DNA of 64,000 bases from Unio delphinus. Its lineage: Eukaryota; Mollusca; Bivalvia; Unionida; Unionidae. The DNA lies in NCBI GenBank assembly GCA_029339505.1, contig JAQISU010000246.1, forward strand, positions 186,001 to 250,000, read 5' to 3'. Below, piece after piece: positions 27,436-41,194 of the stretch. Every line of letters starts with the position of its first letter. The stretch's first letter is position 1. The notes beneath the pieces were generated by a model. That model was not told the origin of the DNA and ran no database searches. It worked only from the letters and a program-made list of their open reading frames with translations. The position numbers were made by a program, and so were the translations under genes.

Positions 27436-28216
27436 TAATAGCGTAATGTTCTGGAAATGTTTTATTTGCGGACATGTTGCCTTGCATATAGGCTCTTTGC
27501 TCTGGTTATTGCAATGCATGAGTCTGAAGGTAACATGAAAAGGAAAAATATTTTCTTATGTCCATCCATCTATCACACTTTGGTTAAGTTTTGTATTTCT
27601 TTGAGTTTTAAGGCAATATGATGGAGCACCTGTGTTCCATGAACAAGCTTTTCGTTTTGAGTAGAGACAGTATTTGAAACTTGTCTTTATTTGTATTAAT
27701 ACATTAGTGTCCAGCACAGCATTGTATTTCACTGACACAGGCAAGAGACTCTTTCCATATCATTCCAGATTTGCAAAATTCATGGGTCTGATTCATTCTG
27801 TAAAGTCACCAATAGACATAATTGTTAGAATTGCTCCCTTTTTTTACAGTCATTTAGTATAATGAATCAGTTATGTTCTACACAAATCAAATGTAGGTCT
27901 GAATCTAGTGTGCAGTTGAATATACATTATGAGTTTAATTTTAGAATATGTTTTGGATTGTATGTTCTTGTACATTCTCACCCCAGCATGTAATATATCC
28001 TATTACTTGTACTTGCAATTATTGATTCCGGTTTGCTTTGTTCTGAATCAATCAGTTTGGAACATAAAATTGAGAACAATTGTCAACCTGAGAGAAAATG
28101 GGGTTTTAAGTATTGTAGAACTCTCATAGGAAAGCTAATAGATTGCGAAAATTATCCAAAATTCTCTCCATATTAAAATAAAAAATGTTCATTTTATGCT
28201 CCCACCATAAGGCAGA
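27436..28216. other. Intron sequence, nothing recognised
   Basis: Non-coding AT-rich sequence with no clear repeat. Confidence 0.4.
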
Positions 28217-28219
28217 GCA

Positions 28220-28370
28220 TATTGTGTCATGTCAGTTTGGCTGTCCATCCATATCTGTTATCAATTTTGTATTGTGTCATGTCAGTTTGGCTGTCCATCC
28301 ATAACTGTTATCAATTTTTTATTGTGTCATGTCAGTTTGGCTGTCCATCCATATATGTTATCAATTTTGT
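28220..28370. repeat. Tandem repeat, about 60 bp spacing, 3 copies
   Basis: ATTGTGTCATGTCAGTTTGG followed by CTGTCCATCCATA occurs three times from about 28220 with little divergence. Confidence 0.85.
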
Positions 28371-28429
28371 TTCTGGATAGTGACTTTAGTTGTCCAACAT
28401 CCACAGTTAGCAAGCTCTGAATTTCACTT

Positions 28430-29400
28430 GGGATAAGGTAGAACGCCATCAATGTATTGCACTTAGGATAAGGAAGAATGCCATCAATGTATTGCACTTG
28501 GGATAAGGAAGAACGCCATCAATGTATTGCACTTGGGATAAGGAAGAACGCCATCAATGTATTGCACTTGGGATAAGGAAGAACGCCATCAATGTATTGC
28601 ACTTAGGATAAGGAAGAATGCCATCAATGTATTGCACTTGGGATAAGGAAGAACGCCATCAATGTATTGCACTTGGGATAAGGACGAACGCCATCAATGT
28701 ATTGCACTTAGGATAAGGAAGAATGCCATCAATGTATTGCACTTGGGATAAGGAAGAATGCCATCAATGTATTGCACTTGGGATAAGGAAGAATGCCATC
28801 AATGTATTGCACTTGGGATAAGGAAGAATGCCATCAATGTATTGCACTTGGGATGAGGAAGAATGCCATCAATGTATTGCACTTGGGATAAGGAAGAACG
28901 CCATCAATGTATTGCACTTGGGATAAGGAAGAACGCCATCAATGTATTGCACTTGGGATAAGGAAGAACGCCATCAATGTATTGCACTTAGGATAAGGAA
29001 GAATGCCATCAATGTATTGCACTTGGGATAAGGAAGAACGCCATCAATGTATTGCACTTGGGATAAGGAAGAATGCCATCAATGTATTGCACTTGGGATA
29101 AGGAAGAACGCCATCAGTGTATTGCACTTGGGATAAGGTAGAACGCCATCAGTGTATTGCACTTGGGATAAGGTAGAAAGCCATCAATGTATTGCACTTG
29201 GGATAAGGAAGAATGCCATCAATGTATTGCACTTGGGATAAGGAAGAATGCCATCAATGTATTGCACTTAGGATAAGGAAGAATGCCATCAATGTATTGC
29301 ACTTGGGATAAGGAAGAATGCCATCAATGTATTGCACTTAGGATAAGGAAGAATGCCATCAATGTATTGCACTTGGGATAAGGAAGAACACCATCAATGT
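28430..29400. repeat. Minisatellite, 35 bp unit, about 28 copies
   Basis: The unit is CACTTGGGATAAGGAAGAAC followed by GCCATCAATGTATTG, with alternating AAC/AAT and GGG/AGG variants. It lies within the intron between the second and third visible NCAPD3 exons. Confidence 0.95.
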
Positions 29401-29992
29401 ATGTCACTGTTAGAAGACAAATGGTTTCAAACACAATAATTCAAGTTCTCTGCCACCTATTTACCAACTGTGTGGACGGTTTGTACTTTGGCAAGGAAGG
29501 ACCATATCATTTTTGGAATAAAAATGTAAAACTTCATGGTCACAGAACCTAACTAAGAAAGAATAGTTTTAGCACAATGATATTAATTTTGAGATGTACC
29601 TCAGCCAAAATTTTTGGATGGCTTGCTCTTGGGGTAAGGTAGAGTTCTACTGATTTTGGGATCCAGAGATCAAGGTTACTAACCAAAAACTGAAAAATGA
29701 TTTCTGCACAAAAGCACTAGTTCTTCATTACAGACATGAACCAAAATTTGTGAATGGCTTGTACTTCTGGTAAGGTTGAAGCTTGTATTAATTTTGGGAT
29801 GAAAAGTGCAAAGGCCAAGGTCACTGAATGAAAGAAGAAAAATGGTATCTTCACCAGAATATCAGTTATATACATAGAAGGCTATAATACAAGTTGATAT
29901 TATGTTCCATTTTTGGTTCTCTTTTTTTTCATGAGTTTAAATATATGCTTTGATCATACGTTTTTACAAGTTTTATTTTTGTACAATTGCAG
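29401..29992. other. Intron sequence before NCAPD3 exon
   Basis: Contains two diverged copies of a motif resembling TTTGTGGATGGCTTG...GGTAAGG, a decayed tandem or dispersed repeat. It ends in a good polypyrimidine tract and CAG. Confidence 0.45.
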
Positions 29993-30148
29993 ATACAGTT
30001 GAGAGCAGTCAGAGTTCCCAACAGACAAATGAGAGTAGTCAAGGTTCGCAACAGTCATCACAGTTTTCACAGCCAACCCAGGCCCTGTCACAGTTCCGTG
30101 GCTCAAAGATGTCCAACAGAGTCCGAGCTTTTGCCTTCATTACATTAG
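29993..30148 (+). CDS. NCAPD3: NCAPD3 exon, SQ-rich linker then HEAT helix
   Basis: This 156 nt exon follows ACAATTGCAG and is followed by GTAATC, with phase 1 at both ends. The first two thirds encode repeated Ser-Gln dipeptides; the end encodes V-R-A-F-A-F-I-T-L-G, which joins the next exon across a split Gly codon as in NCAPD3. Together with the previous exon the linker holds ten SQ and one TQ in about 60 residues. Confidence 0.88.
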   Translation: MQLRAVRVPNRQMRVVKVRNSHHSFHSQPRPCHSSVAQRCPTESELLPSLH

Positions 30149-33100
30149 GTAATCTAACCATCTAGTTACATAATAGTGTTTTCACCTAACCCATCTAAGA
30201 GGACTCTCATAAGAAATATTCAGAGCTGTTTCATGTCAGGCCGATTGGATATGTACACCCCCACCCACCCCATCTATTTTTAGAATGGTCCGCAAGAGGA
30301 ATCTCCGAATAAGAAAGTGCATAAAGAAAATATGGTCTTGCAAGTTCGCATACAAATTTGAAACATTTTATTCAGAACAAAAAATTTCAGCTATAATCAG
30401 AGTCAAGTACTTTGTGTGTTCCTGACAGATACACTAACAGTTACCAGAATGTTTACATCGGGAAAGAATAGGAGCAAATAAGATATTTCCATTATCATTT
30501 GTTATTAGTGGGCTGCAATATCCATCTTAGACTAGTCCCCTAAACATTTCTTCTGGGAAATGCATGAAATTAAAAGGTGTACCAGAATGAAAATATTGTA
30601 GCAAAATGGGAGCCATTGGCAATGGAAAATTGTCCTTTTCTCTTTCTCTAGCCAGCATGTTACATTTTGTGTTAATATTAAGGTTTTTCTTCCGAGCAAA
30701 TTTGTGAGCCAGGAAGATTCAGTAAAGATAGTTGTGTTATTTTCATTATGATTAAAAATATTACAATGCATAATCAATATTGGTAATTTTCATTGCAGTA
30801 AATTTTCTGTACATGCTATTATCATCAGTTATAATTCTTTTTGTCTTTTCTGAACATTAGCAAAGCAGGGGACATAAGTACTGCTTTTCCAGTGGCAGAA
30901 ATGAGCGTTTGAAATTTGACCTTTGCCTTCTTTTACATGCTCATCTTTGACAGTTTGTTGATATTAAAAATATTTGTTTACGATCATTCCAGATTGTTCT
31001 TGAAGTGTCAGATTCATTCATTTAAATAAGATGCACCAATTAGAAACTCTACATTGTTCTTCAGTTCATTCTTAGTACTGTTTGAAAAGAAGGTTGGGCT
31101 GAGTTAATTGTCATGCATAGCAAGATAAAGGCTTGTTAAGACAGTGCATGAGTGGGCAATTCATGCACAATTGTTTGTACAGATTCAAACATTTGGAAAG
31201 CATTGATGCATTTTGACCTGCCAACCCTTATGATTTTGCCATTTTATGAAATGACCCTTAAAAAGCAGACCTATGGAATAAAAGTAAAAGCTATGGAAAT
31301 ATGATTGTTATGGTCAAATATAGATATTTGGCTTGTCCGTGTTTGATTTGGATCAGGGTTTAGCATTAGATTTAGTGGAGTTTTGTAGGGAACCAGACTA
31401 ATTTTACACTAGTATCTTTGATGCTTTAAATTGTTATTTAATTGATTAAATATAGTTTGAATAACACACAATGCATTCTTCTCTAGCCGGTTGCTTGGGC
31501 CCCTCTTTGCATACTATAGTAGTTGTGCCAGTCATGATGTCATTGCAGCAGTAGATGTTAATAAGCTAGTAACTAAATTTAGATATGTTGTCAAGTCCAA
31601 TCAGATACACCTCAGGCTTACCTTGTAGTTCTAAACCTATTTATATTCATATGTATATATATCTTTATATTACTTTAAATTGTTGGCCTTCGTTATAGTC
31701 ATTGTTCCATAGTCACAGTGCTCCTTTCACTTCGTTTGAGCTACTGCCAAGTTGCATGCATTCAGAACCTGGCTTTTTAACCCCAATTTATGTCAGTGCT
31801 TAAATGTACTCAACTATTAGGCCCATATACTTTATATCTGCTTCATACGGTGCATGTATGTAGTATTGGCTGATGCTTGTTGTCATGGCATCCTCAGGAT
31901 TGGACTTGTTGAGTTTCAGTTATCAGGGTCCCTATATACCTCGTATCAGCCCCTTAGGCTCCACATACAGGTGTCGGACACACTTCACAAACCTAGAAAC
32001 TCACCCAAGTCTCTCTTCCTGAGGCATTCCTATACAAGAAATTCAGAGCTGGGCTGGTGCAGTGTGCTGTGACAGGACTTGCCCCGTTATGCCAAATATT
32101 ATTTTATATGCACAATAAAGTGTATATTGAACCTATGTATTGTGTGTTGTGACATATCTTTTCATGTGAAGCATCAGAACGATCAAATTGTGGGTTATAG
32201 ATTTTTCAAATGATACATGTTGAAGATGAAAGGGAAAATATGCAACCATAAAAAAGTGTTAATACAGAAGAATAAAATGGGATATTAAGATTTTTGTGAG
32301 TAAAAGCAGGAAGAGACACAATTACATTGATTGGACATTTGTCAGTTTGAATACGTCTCATGGGAGATACAGTTGCCAATGTTGGTATGTGAAATTGAAA
32401 ATAATTCAAAGAATTATGTCAGATTGAGAGATTGCAACAATACATTGAGTTGTATAGGGTTTGTAACTGAAGTTTGTGCAGCTGAACTACAGGTAAATAA
32501 GATCAATGTGTACTTCACAAACTTTTCAGTTGAATGTATTGTTTACCGGCACATCGATTTTGAATACCAAACTTTTTAAATACACATTTCCAACTTTACA
32601 ATGACAGTACAGGATAACTTATTACACCTTACTGAAAACTGGTCAAGCTTGGGGAAAAATGTCAACTGACTGGCCGAGATGGTTGTTAGGCTTATTGTTT
32701 TCGTTTATTTTGAACTAATTTACATAATGTCATGACGTGTACATTAAAGTTTTTAACTTGCACTTAATCAAGTACATCTCATGGATTTGAATCATAGGCA
32801 CCATGGCCCAGATTATTCACTTTTAACTCATTCAGCTCCGATCCTGTCAATACGTGTGATTCGGTTTCTGCATTGAACGTCTGATCCCGCCAATTATCGA
32901 AGTTTGTTGACTGCATTCAGTGGCCAAACCAGTCTTTTGTCGCTTTGAATGTGTGTTAGATACGACATCTCTGATTGATTACAACTAGGGTTTTTCTAAG
33001 AATCAGATCAATATTAACCAATCAAAAATGATTTTACTTTCCTTTGTGCACATTTGAATTGTTCAGAATCCAAGGGTTACTAATGGAGGGCAGTTTCACT

Positions 33101-33578
33101 ACACATGTTCTGTTTGTGAAAAATCGTAAATTATGGCAGACATAAGACTTGATGACGGTGAGAGCGAAAATGAGGAGTTTCTTTGGTTAATCTCACATAT
33201 TGAGCAAGCAAGGAAAAATATTTTCGGCAGTTGGATATTTTGCAAGATTTAGATTCGGACATTGAAGTTTCTGAGACTAAGTCGTCAGAAAAAAGAGGAT
33301 GCTGATAGCATTGATGATAGAGTTCTTGTGGATCTAACAGATTGTAGCGATCATGTTAATTTCGTAAATAAAAAAAAATTTAAAATGGTTGTGAAAAACT
33401 TGGACAAATAGGAAAACATACATCACTGTGTAGACAAAATCATTTGAAATAATTTTTGAAAACTTTTTGGATTTTTATTGGATATAAGAAGAGAATTAGG
33501 GTAAGAGGGAATGTTTGTGCATGATATTTACAAATTTGTTTAAACAGGTAAAACTATAAGGGGCACATGTAGCTAGCA
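30149..33578. other. Intron sequence with unclassified repeats
   Basis: No exon. A stretch near 31690-32120 ends in ATGCACAATAAAGTGTATAT and could be a retroelement 3' end. A CCTGCCAACCCTTATG motif near 31218 resembles the terminus of the element at 33579. Confidence 0.4.
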
Positions 33579-35914
33579 TACATGCCAACCATTATGCTTT
33601 TGGTATAATCATTACGCTTTTTTTCACTAAATTATGCCTTATGCTTAAACATATGAATTACGCTTTTTTCAGTGTATCGACCTTCCCCCAAAAAATCAAT
33701 TATTTGTTTTCTTGTTTTTATGAACATTCCATTAATCCCACAGACTGTATTTTAGAAAAGATGGCTTCTATGTAATTACAATATAAGAGTTCACTTGTCT
33801 TTGGACTTGCGTGAACTTTCCTAACAGTACACCACTCCCTCAATAACTCGTGCCTTGTAACTTTTGAACCTGCTTGTGTCTTGCGTGGATCTCAATTTTT
33901 CCCCAAAGAAAATATATTTAAATATCGTTTAAAAATGTGCTGAACATGAAAAAATTTTGATAATAATTGCTCAATTAAACCTTTATACATTTCTTGTTTT
34001 ATCATCAAAAATGGTGATTAATGCCCATAAAAATAGATTTCATATTGTGAAATTTGCAAGTTCTAAATAAGATATCACATATTAAGTTAGGGTTTATATT
34101 TTTGTCAATAGTTTTCGATACACTGTAAATAAACAGGTGAAATAGCGATCAATGAAAACGTCTGAAGAGAATGAAATATACAGCAGTTAAATATCTTCCT
34201 ATCTGAAAGTCACATTCTAATCCTTTATTTCCGTTTCGTTGTAAACATTATAATTGCAACATATTCTTTTCTATGAAAACATGAAAAGAATCAATCAGCT
34301 GTCACAACAAAACCCTTTGAGTACTTCCATGAGAACCTAATTACCTGCCAACTTTGTTTTGATCAACAACTTGGCAAAGTGTTTGTTGCATTAAAATAAT
34401 CAATTAAAAGAGACCTGTGTTGTTTTATCACTTTGAATGTGTATTTTGTATCAAATCAAGCAAAGGAGGATTTTGCTTGGCAGAGAAATCAAGGAGTGAC
34501 ATAAAAAAAAATAACTGATTTTTTTCAAAAAGTTAATTGACATTTGTCATGCATATCACAATCTGCTTTTATTATCATGTTCTAATTTACATTGTTTTAA
34601 ATTTGTAGACCCATTAAATTCATGTTGGTAATGATTAACCCTTGTTTTTTTTGTTTTTCATTTTACTTCTATTGCAATCAAATCTATCGATTGATCGACA
34701 TTGTTTCTCGAAAAGAGTCAATCTTTTGTATTAAAAAAATATGTCTAATTTACATCAAACAATAAAACAAGAATGTATCCAATTCAGCACAAAAATGAGT
34801 GACGTACACAATGTGTGAAGTGGTACACATGTTAAGCGAACAGAAACCAGGAGGAATAATGTTTTCGTTGATAGCTTAAATACTGTTGTTGTTGTTGTAG
34901 GGTGTAACGCCATTTTTCAGCACACAATAGGCTATACATGGCTGCCAGTATTAATGGTGGAGGAAGAACCTGAGAAAACCCCTGGAAAGAACCACCAACC
35001 CACGAGAAGCTACTGGCATGCTTTCTCACATACCCACATTGGCTGAATCTGAGACTCAAATCTACGCAGAGGTGAGACGGCAGTGATCCGTAACGGAGTG
35101 CGCATTAGACCACTCGGCCACTCAAGGCCCCTCAATAATTTATCTTGAAATTAATGTTATTCTATGAGGCAAAAATAAACTACAATGTTATAGAGATATT
35201 TACGCACAGTTAATTTCAGCATAATTATAAAGTGAGTATTCAACACTATAATCTGCCTTGCTGTCAATGTTTTTGGACCCCGATATGTGCTAGTTATTTA
35301 GGGAGATGTGTATCATGTTCTATTTATAGCAACTATCCTATTACCAAGAAACATCCTGGTTCTACTTTCAAACTTTTGTCCTCATAGTCTTTTTATAGCA
35401 ATTGTATGACATAGTGAGGAGAGAACAGACTAGTTTTCTAATTTGAATCTTTTCACGCAGATTCTTTGTTCAAGTTCATATATAGTGAGAACCGGTCTGA
35501 AGGTATTTGGCACTTTTATTCTAGTCAATATGCATATATGAGAGCATAAATATCTCCTTTCAAATAATTTCACAGATGGATTAGAAAAAGGCAAACAATA
35601 AACAAAACAAAAAATAACAATCCTCCAAATATAAAGACATGAGGGCACGTGACATCTATTACAGGCTGTGTGGAAAGAATTTTAATAGTTGGCGCTAAAG
35701 TCTTAAGATGGATTCTAGTCGATGTGTGTGTAAAGATAAAAGTGCTACATATGAAAACTTTAAGCAGTAAAGGATGTTAAAAGACGAGAGGGGCAAATAG
35801 ATCAAATGTTAATTAAAATTTAGCATGATATATGTAGATTACGCTTTTTATGCCTGGATTATGCCTTTTGACCACTTGGATTATGCTTTTTTCTCGTCAG
35901 GGGTTGGCATGTAT
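33579..35914. mobile_element. DNA transposon-like element, 2.3 kb, with inverted ends
   Basis: The left end ATACATGCCAACCATTATGC and the right end GGGGTTGGCATGTAT are inverted. Inside each are repeated ATTATGC(C)TTTT motifs. A second right-like end is seen at 37870-37960. No transposase is visible, and a SINE (34900-35131) is nested inside. The family is uncertain. Confidence 0.55.
34900..35131 (-). mobile_element. tRNA-derived SINE, family 1
   Basis: Minus orientation. The head contains TGGCCGAGTGGTCTAATGCG (A box) and a degenerate B box, then a conserved body with AGTAGCTTCTCGTGGGTTGG and an end near GGCGTTACACC. It is the same family as 42048, 53070 and 63826. It may be a molluscan V-SINE/RUDI-type family, which I cannot confirm here. 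Confidence 0.8.
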
Positions 35915-36226
35915 GAGCTCAACACAGCTTAGTGCTACTGGGGCAGTGCAGCAATATAGCTTTTAACAGTGATGGGGCTGAATGAGTTAAACATTCTTAT
36001 AACTGAGCAATCTGGAATCTTGTAACAATATGGACCTTTGCTGTCAACTTAGCAAAATGCTGATTCTTTGCTCTATGGTAACCTCAACAAATCATGTACA
36101 CATGGTGTGAGATACCAGTCTGCAGAAACCATTTTTTTTTTTGTTTCAGAGAACAAAATTCTCATGTATGGATCATACAAAAGAGGACAAATTAATAGTT
36201 CACAAATTTGAGAAAAAAAAAGAATA

Positions 36227-37736
36227 CAGTGAAACCTCACTAAAACGCGAAAATTGGGTCCAAAAAATTTGATTGCGATAATGTGGGGTTTTACAGTATT
36301 TTCATTTTTTTTCAGATAACACCGCAATGGCATATATGTATTCATGCCTAATGTAAAAAATCAGGTTTTATCGCACAAATGTTAAATGGTATGCAGTAAT
36401 AAGACTTATTCAAAATAATGTATGGATAATATATTTATAGGTAATTACTTTGCATTAAATAGTTTCACTAATTTGTATTGTTTTTTTTGTGTTTTTTTCT
36501 TCCCGAAAATACACATTGATTGATAATACCCCAACTGACGTTATATCATGAACAGGGTATCAACATCATACTATCATGCCATCATAGCATGCAGTTCATC
36601 CATGTAATTCTATTGAAAAATTGCACAGAGATTTAAAATATTCAATAATTTTGTCCAAGATCATTGTGTCTGAATTCAATGTCCAATATATACAGAGTAT
36701 TAACACCGTTTACTATCTAATATAGTATCATCGTGGCATGCAGCTAATCCATAATACCCGTAATTCCATTGCAAAAATTGCAAACGTATTTAAACTATTC
36801 AATATTTTTGTCACAGATCATTATGTGTCTGATTTCAATGAGAAATATTAACAGAAAATTAGGTTAAGAAAGACTAAGCACGTGTACGTTTCATTGTGTT
36901 CCAGGGTCTATGAACGGTGTCTATACAAATTGTAAACTTGATTTTCCATAACCGTAAAATATTTCTTAAATACAAAAAGTAGGAAATTAATGATGAATTC
37001 ATAAGCAAACACCATACAGATAAAATTTTGAGAACTAAATGCAATAAGTCTGTTATGGTCAAGCGTCACTGATATAAAGTTTTTTAAAACTATACGCATG
37101 TACATTTTCATACCCTTTCATTGTCCAGCTAATAAAGCGGACATTATTTACTGTTCAAATGATTGCATCTAACAACACCGCCAAGCCCTAAAGACATGTT
37201 GGCGGCTTTAGTTTTTTATGTTTATTAAATTGTGAGAATCATGTATCAACCACCGCATTGTCTGCTGCTTGGTTGTGTATACAGTTAAAGAAGAAACACA
37301 TGTCGGCTATTGTTTGAACAACATATACAGAATTAATTGAAGTCAACCACATCATGTTTATTTTGGTGTAACACTTCAAGAACCTGTTGAAATTGTTACA
37401 GAAGCTAAGCCACAATCGTATTATAGTAAAATTCACACATGAATTCTTCCCCAAAATGATATTAAACATTTTACACACTATTTCTCATAATTAAATTTTT
37501 GTAATATTCTCAGTGCAAGATAAATATACATACATATATTTAAAATTTCAGGAACCGCGCCACTATCATATTATATTCTAATTCTGACGAGATCTCTTTC
37601 CCACACGCAATCTCTTCCCCAAAATGATAATAAACATTTTAATGTCCAAATGAATATACAAAATTTCAGGAGCCACACTGCTACCTCGTTATGTCCGAAT
37701 TCACATTATTGCGAGACGCGTTATAGCGGGTTTCTG
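36227..37736. mobile_element. Tigger-like DNA transposon remnant, 1.5 kb
   Basis: Begins CAGTGAAACCTCACTAAAAC and ends GTTATAGCGGGTTTCTG, imperfectly inverted and flanked by TA. Internal sequence (e.g. 36700-37230) recurs at 42855-43324, at 50487-50830 and around 50870-51410. Confidence 0.7.
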
Positions 37737-38293
37737 TATTCTGCCACTAATCCATGTGGATTTTGCCCATTTGTAACAAGAACATTCATCAATTACAGAT
37801 CAAAATTAATTACAAAAGTAAATGTACATGTTTTAAACACTTTATAGTTATGATGATATGTCAACTATGATTACACTTTTTAACCCCAGATCAAGCTACC
37901 TTGCCACTTGGATTACACTAATACCTCTCGCAGGGTTGGCAGGTATCGATTTGTAGTAGGACAGAAATTCAAAATGATGACTACTTGGTAAAATGGAATG
38001 CAACAATAGCAAGAAGAAAGCGGACAGATTTGAAAATGTTGAAACCTCCATAAAAAATTATTCCCAAGAGAGAAATTTTTTTAAAAATTTTTTTTTATAC
38101 CATATAGACTAAATAAGGTATGGAATTCACATATAGCTGTTCCATTTCAATGTACATAGTACCCCGGGAAGGCAGTTTTTAAATATGCTATGTGCAGTCT
38201 ACTCCCGATTCTACTTCATATTGAAAGTGCCTTTCCCAGGTCACAGGTATGTTTTGCAGGAACAACCTATAGGCTGTTTTATTTGCTCTGCAG
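37737..38293. other. Intron sequence before NCAPD3 exon
   Basis: Holds an end-like fragment (37870-37960) of the 33579 element and otherwise nothing recognised. Confidence 0.4.
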
Positions 38294-38423
38294 GAAAATT
38301 ATGTCTCCAGCATGAGGACTTGGCCAAGAAATGTGTAGCAGCTCTGGCTCGTGAGCTTGAGACATCCCCTGATCCAGCCATTCGAAACAATGTTGTAATG
38401 GTCTTGTGTGATCTGTGTGTAAG
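38294..38423 (+). CDS. NCAPD3: NCAPD3 exon, HEAT-repeat core
   Basis: This 130 nt exon follows TTTGCTCTGCAG and precedes GTAAGC. It encodes [12 protein letters not shown], then [14 protein letters not shown], a highly characteristic D3/Cnd1-type HEAT segment. It enters at phase 1 and leaves at phase 2, both fitting the neighbours. Confidence 0.95.
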
Positions 38424-38596
38424 GTAAGCTGTATTTTAACAACATAAGTGGGTGAATGATTATTCATATATTATTGCTCACATTATGTTAGCATTTTACC
38501 AGTTCTTATACAGAATGATATCCCTGACTTAAAAGGTCACTGAAAAATTCCCTGGCTTTTTATTATTATATTTCTTTTTCATTTATTAATTAGATA

Positions 38597-40552
38597 CCGT
38601 ATATATTCACGTATAAGCCCGTTCGCTTATAAGCCGACCCCCCCCAACTGAATTGGTAAAAGTGGTATAAAGTGCATGACCCGCGTATAAGCCGACTCAT
38701 AATTTTTATACAAACGGTACATCACAAGATGCACAAAGTGAGTTCTGAATACGTTTATTTAGGTAAATCACATTATTAAATAAAATAAAAGAAAGAAATC
38801 TAGTTTATATGTTGAAATAAAAACAATTCTGAAGTGTTAAGTCTTAATGGAAATTTAATTAATCATCATTCTAAAATCATGAAATATAAAAGTTCGATCA
38901 CTTTTAGAATCCTTCAAAATCGGGCTCTGTATCAGACTCGCCAAACAGTTCACAAAACTAGGCTTCTATTACGGGCGTGCTTTCATTATATACGTCGTCC
39001 CCACCCCACCCCCGTACTTGCTTCTCGTTCACAACAAATTCGCGTGCTGCAGCACAGTTGTTATTTGCTTCTGCATATTCAGTAACTTTAAGTTTAAATG
39101 CTGCATCATAAGCAGACCGCTATCTGTTACTTCCAACACTATTCATTTTATCCGATTGAATTGAACATAAACTTCTATAGAGATTAAACTGAAATAATTT
39201 CTTTCAGTAGTAGTATACTATTTATATACCTTATCCTGTAATTATTTCTATGTGTGGTTGGTTTTCAATTCGTATTTGATAATTATTTATCATTGTTATT
39301 TGTGTTGTGTTTTTTAAACTACGGGTAGTGTGATTCAATCGATCAAACTATGATTGGTTTCAGCGTGGACATTATTCAAGTATTGTGACAGTTTATAACT
39401 TTGAACAGAAATTATGTCCACTACCATATCTCATTAAACAATACATCTGAGAGTTGGCATCTATTAGTTAAGTCATTGGCATTGTGCAACAAAACAAACC
39501 TATTATCCCCGAGCCACAGATTAAGCATATGGTAGCTATTGTACAACAATCTTCCGCTAACAAACCACTTTGCTTTACAAACAACTAAACAATAGTTGTA
39601 TATAAACTGTGGCTCCCGATTACTTCTAAAACACCTGTCAAAGAAATCCAACAAATTATATTGTTTTACAATTATTCACGCTGACTCGTATATTGCACTG
39701 TTATTTGCCACTCCTAAGCGTGCGCGCAACAAAACCCTATGGAGCCTCTCGCTATTGTTTCTCGAACACTGTCATACATGTATTTCTACTCTCGATCAAA
39801 ATGTTTGTCGTATATACCTTCAGTATCGTAATTCTTTTATTTCTTTTTACGTAGATTCTTTTCATATTTACACTGAAATAGGCTAGCGTGCATTTCTACG
39901 AAACCGTAGAGTTTAATTATTACTGATTAGCTGAGGGATAAATACTTGACCAGAGATTATTAATATGGCGGTTCTTTTGGAAAATACACGTATTTCCGTA
40001 GTTCAAATAACATTTATGGCTGTATACCTTCAGTATCGTAATTCTTTTATTTTTCTTCACGTAGATTATTTTCATATTTACACTGAAATAGGCTAGCGTG
40101 CATTTCTACGAAACCGTAGAGTTTAATGATTACTGATTAGCTGTGGGTTAAACACTTGAATAGAGATTACTAATATGGCGGTTCTTTTGGAAAATACACG
40201 TATTTGCGTGGTTCAAATAACACGTATGGCTGTATTTTCTGGTGGATGGACATCTGTCAAATAGACGTCAAGTAAGTTAAAAAACATGTTTTTCATTCAT
40301 TATCCTACCACTTATGTTAGAAAAAAAATATTTGTTTTACTTCACGTCAGGACAAATCTTATCAGCCATGTGGCATCATTAGGCATGTGATCTCATATTC
40401 GGCGATCGACGGAAACAATAAATATTGGAAATCGAGGGGAAAAAGCATTATAAATTTCAGGTTTGGAACTTGACCCGCAGATAAGCCGACCCCCCTTCTT
40501 CCAGGCCTTATTTTTGTCCTAAATTTCTCGGCTTATACGCGAGTATATACGG
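38597..40552. mobile_element. DNA transposon with CCGTATATA ends, 2.0 kb
   Basis: The left end CCGTATATATTCACGTATAA and the right end with reverse complement CCGTATATACTCGCGTATAA are flanked by TA. Both continue into AAGCCGACCCCCC-like subterminal sequence. No transposase frame was found. A 210 bp tandem duplication lies inside. Confidence 0.82.
39821..40240. repeat. 210 bp tandem duplication inside the transposon
   Basis: CAGTATCGTAATTCTTTTAT starts at 39821 and again at 40031, and the following ~200 nt match with few differences. Confidence 0.85.
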
Positions 40553-41194
40553 TAGTTGTTTGTGTGTAACATGAAGTTTAAGCTGAGAACAACGTTTAGC
40601 TCTTTGGTTGTAGACCAGAAGAGTTTATGGGAATGCCTTTTTTACATTTTCAGATGTCCATCCATTGGTTAGCACTAGTTTGTTATTGCTGCTAAATTAC
40701 TTGGAGGATTGGTAATAAACTTGACGCACACGTTCATTTCACGGTCGAGTGGGTCCTAAATGAATATAGTGAAGCTCAGACATCCATTTATGACCACTGC
40801 ACCAGCCAATTTGAAAATCATTTAATTACCTCCTGAATTTGTTTCAAATCAGCATGGGTTATCACTAAAAGAGTTGTTATAATGTCTGGTTTGTCCTGAA
40901 TGAAAATTATGTTGATCTAACAGCCAATATGGCTGCCATGGTAGCCATCTTGAAAATCTTATCACTAGAACTCCGGAATCGAAAGACATTGACCTGAGGT
41001 CTTATGTTGATGCCCATTACGACCTGAATGAAAACAATTCCACGTGGACATCCAATATAGACACTTGGACATCTTTAAAATCTTGTCATTACTTCTGAAT
41101 GGAAGGTCATTTCAACATTGGGGTTTCACTTAAATGCTTGTTATGTTGTCCAGTTGAGCATAAATTGAAGATGGCGCTGATCTGACACCCAGAG

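Noticed and set aside
24650..29400. Possible CRISPR-like arrays
   Set aside because: The units are contiguous tandem repeats with no unique spacers, in eukaryotic intron DNA.
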